Shown here piece by piece: positions 1 to 4,959 of a stretch of DNA of 7,002 nucleotides (its first letter is position 1; every line of letters begins with the position of its first letter). The translations under genes and the position numbers were made by a program. The notes under the pieces are model-generated. The model was given only the letters and a program-made list of their open reading frames with translations, had not been told where the DNA came from and ran no database searches. The DNA is taken from contig JBHHYS010000112.1 of assembly GCA_046757645.1 (NCBI GenBank), positions 1 to 7,002 on the forward strand, read 5' to 3'. The stretch is from JBHHYS01 sp046757645. GTDB lineage: Bacteria > Acidobacteriota > Terriglobia > Acidiferrales > 2-02-FULL-67-57.

Positions 1-88
1 TCGGCTACGCTTCCCTTCGACTTCGCTCAGGGCAAGCAGGACAGGGCCTTCGGCTTCGCTTCCCTCGTCCCGCTCTGCGGGCTCGGGA
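1..88. repeat. Dispersed intergenic repeat, copy A
   Basis: This stretch aligns almost base for base with 3589-3675: about four substitutions and one single-base gap over 88 bases. It contains two copies of a 13-nt core, TTCGRCTTCGCTY, at 16-28 and 49-61, and a small hairpin-forming CCCGC-TCT-GCGGG near its end. It lies downstream of leuB and may continue beyond the left edge. Open frames through it give low-complexity Arg/Ser/Pro/Glu-rich peptides with no resemblance to real proteins, so I read it as non-coding. Its mobility mechanism is unknown. Confidence 0.8.
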
Positions 89-136
89 CAAGCGACCCCA
101 TTGCGACTTGAGCTTGGGCTGGCCTTCCACTGGATA

Positions 137-154
137 GGGGGTGTTCACACCCCC
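137..154 (-). terminator. Perfect hairpin over the leuB stop codon; possible terminator
   Basis: The 18 bases form GGGGGTGT-TC-ACACCCCC on the plus strand. On the leuB sense strand this folds as a 7-bp G/C-rich stem with a TGAA tetraloop, and the TGA stop codon (145-147) sits in that loop. No U-tract follows on the sense strand (TATCCAGTGG comes next), so it is not a canonical intrinsic terminator. It could pause transcription, protect the 3' end, or assist a factor-dependent stop. The fold is seen directly; the role is a guess. Confidence 0.4.
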
Positions 155-1260
155 CAGCCGTAGGCTTCCGACTCTCTCACCGAGTCGCGCAGTTCGTGGC
201 GCAGGCGTTGCGTGAACTCGGAGCAGGTGACTACGGTGCTTCCCGCCTCTGCGAGATCGGCGGTGCGGTAGCCGCCGCGGAGCACGCAATCAATGCCGGC
301 TTCAATCCAGTCAGCCTCTATCTGCAATCCAAACACGTCTCGCAACAGCATGCCAGCCGAGAGGATGGCTCCAAGGGGACTGGCGCGGTCCTGTCCGGCC
401 AGTTGGGGGGCTGAGCCGTGAATGGGCTCCAGCAGCGGGGGGCCGTCGCCGCAACTCAGCGACGGGATAAGCCCGATGGAGCCCACCAAGCCGGCGGCCG
501 CGTCGCTCAGAATGTCCCCGAACATGTTCGAAGCTACGATGACGTCAAACTGCTGCGGTGCCACGACCAGTTGCAGAGCAGCGTTGTCAACATACATGTG
601 TGTAAGGGCTACGCGGGGGAACTCGTGAGCGACGCGCCCCACCGTTTTTCGCCACAGGGCCGAGGTAGCCAGCACATTCGCTTTGTCCACCGAGACGAGC
701 TGATTCCGGCGAGCGGCCGCGCACCGGAAGGCGAAGCGCGCTACTCGCTCTACTTCTGCCGTACTGTAGACCTCGACGTCGAAGGCTCTTTCGGTTCCGT
801 TGCTGCGCTCGGTCCTATGCTCTCCAAAATAAATGCCGCCCGCGAGTTCGCGCACGATTTCAAGATCAATGCTTCGGCTGCGCGCCGGCCGGAGGGGAGA
901 GACGCCTCCCAGCGATTCGCGCAGCCGAATGGGTCGCAGGTTAATGTACAGGTTCAGTTCCCGCCGCAGGCGGAGCAGGGCGCTCTCCGGACGCTGCGGC
1001 AAAGGCAAAACGTCCCAGCGCGGCCCGCCGACGGCGCCGAGTAGGATGGCATCCGCAGCGCGGCAGGCATTCAAGGTTTCTTGGGGCAGCGCGTTGCCGC
1101 AGCGCTCCAGGGCGGTTCCGCCGACCGGATATTCGACCATGGTGAACTGGTGGCCGAATTCGCCGCCGCAGTCGCGGAGCACCGCCGCCGCCGCCGACAG
1201 AACTTCGGGTCCGATGCCATCTCCTGGAAGAAGGACAATGGTCTTTCTTGTCCTGGTCAT
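145..1260 (-). CDS. leuB: 3-isopropylmalate dehydrogenase
   Basis: 371 aa, full length for the family. It oxidatively decarboxylates (2R,3S)-3-isopropylmalate, the third step of leucine synthesis, in the cytoplasm. Visible motifs are GDGIGPEV (13-20), LGAVGGPRWD (74-83), IYFGE with catalytic Tyr144, VDKAN with catalytic Lys193, VDNAA with Asp225, and GDILSD with metal ligands Asp249 and Asp253. The substrate pocket matches Thermus thermophilus enzyme numbering: Glu92, Leu95, Leu96, Arg99, Arg109, Arg137 and Val196. This argues for isopropylmalate rather than isocitrate or tartrate. The coenzyme segment is odd: the usual HGSAPD-I-AG...ANP reads HGSAPQLAG...ASP, so the NAD-selecting Asp is Gln286 and the adenine-contacting Asn is Ser294. 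The ATG at 1260 has a good GAGGAG ribosome site about 5 nt upstream. It lies 30 nt after leuA, so the two are probably co-transcribed. leuC and leuD are not in the window. Confidence 0.95.
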   Translation of the reverse strand: MTRTRKTIVLLPGDGIGPEVLSAAAAVLRDCGGEFGHQFTMVEYPVGGTALERCGNALPQETLNACRAADAILLGAVGGPRWDVLPLPQRPESALLRLRRELNLYINLRPIRLRESLGGVSPLRPARSRSIDLEIVRELAGGIYFGEHRTERSNGTERAFDVEVYSTAEVERVARFAFRCAAARRNQLVSVDKANVLATSALWRKTVGRVAHEFPRVALTHMYVDNAALQLVVAPQQFDVIVASNMFGDILSDAAAGLVGSIGLIPSLSCGDGPPLLEPIHGSAPQLAGQDRASPLGAILSAGMLLRDVFGLQIEADWIEAGIDCVLRGGYRTADLAEAGSTVVTCSEFTQRLRHELRDSVRESEAYGWGV

Positions 1261-1290
1261 GGGGACTCCTCTCCGAGCGTGTTGAAGTTA

Positions 1291-2493
1291 TTAGTCGGCG
1301 GCCGAGCTGGCTGCGGGGATACCCGCAGTCCGCTGGGCGCGGCGGCGCATCAGCTTGTGCACGGTGGTCAGCAACTGGCGGTCGCTAACCTGCTTTGTCT
1401 GGTCGGCAAGAGCCATCACCTCCCGGTAACACTCCGCCAGTTCCTCCTCGTGGACTTCGTAGCCCAGTTCTTGCAATCGCAGGCGCAGGGCGTTCCGACC
1501 GGAGTGCTTTCCTAGGACCAGTCGGCGGGCAGGCACCCCCACGGTTTGGGGCGAAATAATCTCGTAGGTGAGGGGATTCTTGATGATTCCGTCTTGGTGG
1601 ATGCCGGCCTCGTGGGCGAAGGCGTTGGCCCCGACCACGGCCTTGTTGGGCGGCACTGAGACGCCGGTGATGGCCGAAAGCAACCGGCTGGTGGGATAGA
1701 GCTTCTCGAGACGAATGTGCGTACGCACGCCGAAGCTGGCTTGTCGCACCGTCAGGGCGACCACAAGTTCTTCCAGCGAAGCGTTGCCCGCGCGCTCCCC
1801 GATCCCGTTGACGGTGCATTCCACCTGGCGAGCGCCGGCGCGCACCGCGGCCAGGGAATTGGCTACCGCTAGTCCGAGGTCGTTGTGGCAATGGGCGCTC
1901 AAGGTGATGGCGTTTGTCCTGCTCAGTCGTTCACGCACACGGTAGAAGAGCTGAGCGTATTCTTCGGGGACGCTGTAGCCCGTGGTATCCGGGATGTTGA
2001 GTACGTTGGCCCCGGCATCGGCGGCGGCGGCCATGACATCGCAGAGGAAATCCACTTGGGTGCGGCTGGCGTCCTCGGCAGAGAACTCCACCTCAGGACA
2101 GTGTTGCCGGCCATAGCGGATCATGGCGACGATGGCTTTCAACGCTTCGGCCCGGGACATCCGCAACTTGTAGTGGAGGTGAAGGTCGGAGGTGGCCAGG
2201 AAGATGTGGAGCCGCGGAAGCGCCGCCGGCTCGAGCGCCTGGAGGGCCGCATCTACGTCTACCTGCTTGGCTCGCGCCAGGGCGGCCACCCGGCAACAGC
2301 GAATCTCGCGGGCGACGGCCCGGACCGCTTCCAGGTCACCCGGCGAGGCGACGGGGAATCCCGCCTCGATCACATCCACCCCCAGTTCCTCTAGCTGCCG
2401 GCCCAGTTGCAGCTTCTCCTGCACATTCATGGAGAAGCCGGGCGACTGTTCGCCGTCGCGCAACGTGGTGTCGAAGATTCGCACCGTGTCCAT
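1291..2493 (-). CDS. leuA: 2-isopropylmalate synthase lacking the C-terminal regulatory domain
   Basis: 400 aa. It condenses acetyl-CoA with 2-oxoisovalerate, the committed step of leucine synthesis. The TIM-barrel part is complete: FDTTLRDGEQ (7-16, with Arg12 and metal ligand Asp13), the ATSDLHLHYKLRMS segment typical of isopropylmalate synthases (100-113), FSAEDASR (137-144), HCHND with metal ligands His201 and His203, and NGIGERAGN ending at Asn237. The following segments AHEAGIHQDG (293-302) and LGKHSGR (327-333) are also present. The protein ends soon after the linker subdomain (ALADQTKQVSDRQL, 361-374). The roughly 120-residue LeuA dimer domain that binds leucine in classical ~510-aa enzymes is absent. 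Only 30 nt separate its stop from leuB, so no frameshifted remnant is hidden there. Homocitrate or citramalate synthase is the main alternative; the motif set favours LeuA. The ATG at 2493 is preceded by a GAGGAGG ribosome site. Confidence 0.9.
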   Translation of the reverse strand: MDTVRIFDTTLRDGEQSPGFSMNVQEKLQLGRQLEELGVDVIEAGFPVASPGDLEAVRAVAREIRCCRVAALARAKQVDVDAALQALEPAALPRLHIFLATSDLHLHYKLRMSRAEALKAIVAMIRYGRQHCPEVEFSAEDASRTQVDFLCDVMAAAADAGANVLNIPDTTGYSVPEEYAQLFYRVRERLSRTNAITLSAHCHNDLGLAVANSLAAVRAGARQVECTVNGIGERAGNASLEELVVALTVRQASFGVRTHIRLEKLYPTSRLLSAITGVSVPPNKAVVGANAFAHEAGIHQDGIIKNPLTYEIISPQTVGVPARRLVLGKHSGRNALRLRLQELGYEVHEEELAECYREVMALADQTKQVSDRQLLTTVHKLMRRRAQRTAGIPAASSAAD

Positions 2494-2497
2494 AGTA

Positions 2498-2516
2498 CGC
2501 CCTCCTCGGAGGGGCG
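2498..2516 (-). promoter_or_regulatory. Hairpin enclosing the leuA ribosome-binding site
   Basis: On the leuA sense strand the short leader reads CGCCCCTCCGAGGAGGGCG. It folds as CGCCC(C)TC-CGAG-GAGGGCG: a 7-bp stem with one bulged C and a CGAG loop. The 3' arm and loop contain the whole GAGGAGG ribosome site, so the site is self-paired when the hairpin forms. This would lower leuA translation unless something opens it. The pairing is seen directly; regulation is inferred. The leader is too short for a T-box or a leucine-rich leader peptide. Confidence 0.45.
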
Positions 2517-2519
2517 CTT

Positions 2520-2548
2520 ACCTAAGCGCGAAGCCCGGGAGAAGTCAA
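2520..2548 (-). promoter_or_regulatory. Candidate leuA promoter (good -35, poor -10)
   Basis: On the minus strand TTGACT (2548-2543) is followed after 17 nt by TTAGGT (2525-2520), which matches the -10 consensus poorly. A strong -35 with a weak -10 fits an activator-dependent promoter, as LysR-controlled biosynthetic operons often have. Transcription would start near 2513 and give a leader of only about 20 nt, so the start may fall inside the hairpin at 2498-2516. Confidence 0.35.
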
Positions 2549-2566
2549 ATTTATAATTTTTGACTT
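2542..2566. promoter_or_regulatory. Perfect inverted repeat between leuA and lysR; likely LysR operator
   Basis: AAGTCAAA (2542-2549) and TTTGACTT (2559-2566) are exact reverse complements separated by the 9-nt TTTATAATT. It is the centre of the only strongly AT-rich patch nearby and lies between two divergent genes. LysR proteins usually bind dyad sites with AT-rich centres in exactly this position. The arms also contain the -35 boxes of both divergent promoters, so bound protein could repress its own gene and affect leuA. A second small dyad, TTATCCATAA, lies beside it at 2565-2574. Confidence 0.7.
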
Positions 2567-2588
2567 ATCCATAAACTATGCTTATCAT
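2560..2588 (+). promoter_or_regulatory. Promoter of the LysR gene
   Basis: TTGACT (2560-2565) and TATCAT (2583-2588) are separated by 17 nt, each matching 5 of 6 consensus bases. The start of transcription would fall around 2595, only a few bases before the GTG at 2599. The upstream ATG at 2578 lies between the two boxes and would not be transcribed. This supports the GTG start and implies a leaderless or almost leaderless message. Confidence 0.55.
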
Positions 2589-2598
2589 TGCATTCCTG

Positions 2599-3486
2599 GT
2601 GGACTTGGCGGAACTACAGGTCTTTCTGACGGTGGCGCGGGAAAAGAGTTTTTCGCGCGCGGCGGAAAAGCTCTATCGGACCCAGCCTGCGGTGAGCCTG
2701 GCGATTCGTCGCTTGGAGGACTGGGTGGGCCAGCCGCTCTTTGTGCGCGGTTCGCGGGCGGCTAGGCTGACGGACGCGGGCGAGCTGCTTCGGGATTATG
2801 CCGAGCGCATGCTCAATCTGCGCGAGGAGATCAAGCGTGCCGTGGAGGATTTGCGGGGCGTTCGCCGCGGGCGGGTGTCGCTGGGGGTCAACGAGAGTTC
2901 TATCCACGCGCTCCTGCCCGTGCTATCGCGCTTCCGGTGGCTCCATCCCAACATCCATATCGCCGTCCAACGGACTTTCTCCCGGCACATCCCCGCCGAA
3001 GTGTTGAACTACCGCCTTGACCTGGGTGTGATTTCCTATGTTCCCCAAGAAGAAAAGCTGGCCGCGACAGAAATCTTCCGGGACCATCTAACTTTCGTGG
3101 TGCATCCCAGCCACCGGCTGGCGCGCCGGCGAGTCTTGGATATCTCGGAGTTGGGCGAGGAGATTTTTGTCGCGCACATCGTCGAGTCGCCCTACCGCTG
3201 GCGGGTCATTCAGCTCTTTGAAAAGCATCGCGTGCCACTGCGGATGGTCGTGGAACTGCCTACCATCGAAAGCATCAAGCGCTTCGTGCAGATGGGCATG
3301 GGCGTGGCTATCGTGCCCCGGATGTGTGTCGGCTGGGAAGTCGAGCGCAAGTGGCTGGCGGAGGTGAGAATCCGGCAACTAAACATACCGCGGCACCTTT
3401 ACTTACTTCACCGCCGGGACACACGGTTCTCGCGGGCCACCGCTGCGCTGGTCAAGCTGTTACAGGATGGCCTTCGCAAGGCTTGA
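2599..3486 (+). CDS. LysR-family transcriptional regulator
   Basis: 295 aa from a GTG start. The N-terminus then reads (M)DLAELQVFLTVAREKSF, the classic LysR opening, whereas the longer frame from ATG 2578 adds seven hydrophobic residues and starts inside the promoter. The winged helix-turn-helix spans about residues 2-61, with SFSRAAEKLYRTQPAVSLAI as its core and the typical PLFVR...RLTDAG wing. A linker helix runs to about residue 90. The two-lobed effector-binding domain follows from about 92 to 290, including ELPTIESIKRFVQMGMGVAIVP (219-240). The divergent arrangement with leuA across an 105-nt control region suggests it regulates leuAB, with a leucine-pathway intermediate as co-inducer by analogy. 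The ligand cannot be read from sequence. No ribosome site precedes the GTG. Confidence 0.92.
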   Translation: MDLAELQVFLTVAREKSFSRAAEKLYRTQPAVSLAIRRLEDWVGQPLFVRGSRAARLTDAGELLRDYAERMLNLREEIKRAVEDLRGVRRGRVSLGVNESSIHALLPVLSRFRWLHPNIHIAVQRTFSRHIPAEVLNYRLDLGVISYVPQEEKLAATEIFRDHLTFVVHPSHRLARRRVLDISELGEEIFVAHIVESPYRWRVIQLFEKHRVPLRMVVELPTIESIKRFVQMGMGVAIVPRMCVGWEVERKWLAEVRIRQLNIPRHLYLLHRRDTRFSRATAALVKLLQDGLRKA

Positions 3487-3506
3487 CCCACCCCGGGCAC
3501 TACAAA

Positions 3507-3544
3507 GAACCGAAACTCGAAAAGCGAAACTCGAAACACGAAGC
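3507..3544. repeat. CGAAA-rich dispersed repeat, copy 1
   Basis: This is a stretch of near-tandem CGAAACTCGAAA units. The 20 bases at 3518-3537 occur again exactly, in the same orientation, at 4884-4903, and both are introduced by GAACCGAAA. The copies sit in the spacers on either side of the TPR gene. The composition is much richer in A than the surrounding sequence. Confidence 0.75.
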
Positions 3545-3587
3545 TTGGAGGCGCGGCGCCATGGATCCAAGGGGGTGTGGGTTTCCT

Positions 3588-3708
3588 TTCGGCTTCGCTC
3601 CCTTCGGCTTCGCTCAGGGCAAGCAGGACAGGCCCTTCGGCTTCGCTTCCCTCGTCCCGCTCTGCGGGATCGGGATCTTCGCTGCGCTTCGACCCTTCGA
3701 CTTCGCTC
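3588..3708. repeat. Dispersed intergenic repeat block, copy B with extra core units
   Basis: 3589-3675 is the counterpart of copy A at 1-88. The block contains four copies of the TTCGRCTTCGCTY core, at 3588-3600, 3603-3615, 3636-3648 and 3696-3708, and a CCCGC-TCT-GCGGG mini-hairpin at 3656-3668. The rest of the 270-nt spacer between the convergent LysR and TPR genes holds the CGAAA repeat, the bracketing 11-bp repeats and no recognisable gene. No clear intrinsic terminator was found for either gene. Confidence 0.8.
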
Positions 3709-3756
3709 GGGATCTCCGCTGTGCTCCGACAGGACAGGTGACTCCCCCCCGGGCAC

Positions 3757-4743
3757 TCAATTTTTTGATCTTTGCGCGGCGTGCTTGGCGCGGATGGCCT
3801 GGGCGCGGGCTTCCAGTTCTGCCGCCTCATCCTCCCGACCCGTGTCGCGTAGAAGAGCAGCGTAGTTCTCAAGTGTTCGCGCTACCTCGGGATGCCCTGG
3901 CCCTAGAGCGTTCTCATAAATCGTGATGGCTCGCCTATATACTCGCTCTGCGTCAGTAGCCTCACCAAGAGCCTGATAGGTCAGCGCCAGATTGTGCAAC
4001 GTCATTGCCAATCGAGCGTCGTTCTCCCCGAACCTCTCCGCCACTTCAACAGCAGCACTGAACTCTTGTTCTGCCTCTGCGTGCTGACCTTGCTCATAGG
4101 CTTCCACTCCGGCATCGTTTAGTCTTCCCCACTGTATAGCTTCCCAGTTCAAATAAACGCCACCCGCAACTAGCAAGAGAAATACAGCGGCAGCTGCTGC
4201 CAGCGGCTTCCCGGTTGGGGTCTTCTTCTCCGGGAGAGGGCCCTCCGCAAGGTGCAACAAGAAATTACCGTCGGCTCGGGCGAAGGTCGCCCGGTCTTCA
4301 CCGATGTAGGTGGGACGCAAGGTGCGGTCACCCACCACCAGAAAAACTAACGAAGCAATGAAGAGCATCAGGCCGACCAGGAAGGCCCAGCCACCGCCCA
4401 CAACGGGCGCAACAAGGACGCCTGCCGGTATGCAGCCGAGTAGCAGGACAACCCCCGTTATCAGCAAATACCGCCGTCGCTTGCGGTGTGCCTCGCAAAG
4501 AGGCAGCCTGACTTCCATCCGTCTCTTCGCAAAAGCAACTGCTGCCAGGGCGGGGAGCAAGCCAAGAAGAAGCAACACATTCAGCCAGGGTTCGTACCAT
4601 CGAAATTCCTTCTTGAGCAATTTATCTCCCGCCGGCTGGCCGCACTTGAAGCAGCGGTTGGGCAAGATAGCAGCGTGTGCGACAACAAGGGTCTTACCGT
4701 GGCGATGGGCGCCTACCACCTGTGGGGTTCCTGAAGAACTCAT
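3757..4743 (-). CDS. Membrane protein with CxxC...CxxH module and C-terminal TPRs, function unknown
   Basis: 328 aa. The N-terminal part has a zinc-knuckle-like pair, RCFKCG (Cys31, Cys34) and LPLCEAH (Cys83, His86). Between them lies an FRWYEPW segment and a hydrophobic stretch (about 53-72). Further hydrophobic stretches at about 93-113, 117-138 and 180-198 make this a probable four-pass membrane protein. Three tetratricopeptide-like helical pairs follow (about 205-238, 246-280 and 288-321) in the kinesin-light-chain style, with HNLALTYQALG and the LGPGHPEVARTLENYAALL signature. The TPRs suggest protein docking; no enzymatic domain is visible. GC content is clearly below that of its neighbours, and 20-nt direct repeats flank it. 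The ATG at 4743 has only a weak AAGAG ribosome site. It lies 216 nt downstream of the GTPase, so it is probably a separate unit. Confidence 0.85.
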   Translation of the reverse strand: MSSSGTPQVVGAHRHGKTLVVAHAAILPNRCFKCGQPAGDKLLKKEFRWYEPWLNVLLLLGLLPALAAVAFAKRRMEVRLPLCEAHRKRRRYLLITGVVLLLGCIPAGVLVAPVVGGGWAFLVGLMLFIASLVFLVVGDRTLRPTYIGEDRATFARADGNFLLHLAEGPLPEKKTPTGKPLAAAAAVFLLLVAGGVYLNWEAIQWGRLNDAGVEAYEQGQHAEAEQEFSAAVEVAERFGENDARLAMTLHNLALTYQALGEATDAERVYRRAITIYENALGPGHPEVARTLENYAALLRDTGREDEAAELEARAQAIRAKHAAQRSKN

Positions 4744-4834
4744 TCTGCAACTCTTCTGGTGGTCTTGCCTCAGGACGGCTTGGGGCTCAACTTCATTGCT
4801 AGAAGCTCCTTGTCAGCGAGGCGACGGTGCGGGC

Positions 4835-4864
4835 ATTGTGCGCCTGCCGAAATGGGAGAGTCAA
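4835..4864 (-). promoter_or_regulatory. Weak candidate promoter for the TPR gene
   Basis: On the minus strand TTGACT (4864-4859) is followed after 18 nt by CACAAT (4840-4835), matching 5 of 6 and 4 of 6 consensus bases. The -35 lies within a short direct repeat: TCCTTGAC on the minus strand, at 4867-4860 and again at 4881-4874 with 14-nt periodicity. The remaining spacer (4744-4959) holds only the CGAAA repeat. The call is tentative. Confidence 0.3.
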
Positions 4865-4878
4865 GGAGAAGATGTCAA

Positions 4879-4909
4879 GGAACCGAAAAGCGAAACTCGA
4901 AACTCGGGG
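4879..4909. repeat. CGAAA-rich dispersed repeat, copy 2
   Basis: GAACCGAAAAGCGAAACTCG and the following bases match copy 1 at 3507-3544, with an identical 20-mer at 4884-4903. It lies upstream of the TPR gene in the same orientation as copy 1, so the two bracket the gene about 1.37 kb apart and could recombine to delete it. Confidence 0.75.
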
Positions 4910-4959
4910 GTTCGGGAAGTTACCTTGTGGGTCAGCGCCAGGGAAGTGCAGCGCGCGAC

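Larger units (their letters stand above)
3491..3757. repeat. 11-bp direct repeats bracketing the convergent spacer
   Basis: CCCCGGGCACT occurs at 3491-3501, just after the LysR stop, and again at 3747-3757, touching the stop codon of the TPR gene. The two copies enclose the repeat-filled spacer. They could be a duplication made when the block was inserted, or recombination ends, or chance in a C-rich context. No transposase, inverted termini or origin-like feature lies between them. Confidence 0.45.

Noticed and set aside
418..1044. Long open frame on the plus strand (208 codons) opposite leuB
   Set aside because: It is antisense to a gene with complete catalytic motifs, and its translation has no recognisable domain. 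Long antisense frames are expected in GC-rich coding DNA.
1261..1290. Possible remnant of the missing LeuA regulatory domain after a frameshift
   Set aside because: Only 30 nt separate leuA from leuB, far too little for the missing domain, so truncation by a recent frameshift inside the window is excluded.
2494..2598. Leucine attenuator, T-box or riboswitch ahead of leuA
   Set aside because: The predicted leader is about 20 nt, with no leucine-codon run, no terminator/antiterminator pair and no T-box sequence.
3588..3708. CRISPR array or tandem satellite
   Set aside because: The TTCGRCTTCGCTY cores are irregularly spaced and embedded in a larger dispersed unit also present at 1-88. There are no uniform spacers and no cas genes.
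3324..3926. Plus-strand open frame of 200 codons across the end of lysR and the repeat spacer
   Set aside because: It joins an alternative frame of lysR, non-coding repeats and the antisense of the TPR gene. Its peptide reflects the repeats.
3757..4743. Toxin, effector or defence role for the TPR membrane protein
   Set aside because: No nuclease, protease, ATPase or other effector domain is visible, and no partner gene of a known defence or toxin system is adjacent. Lower GC and flanking repeats alone do not support it.
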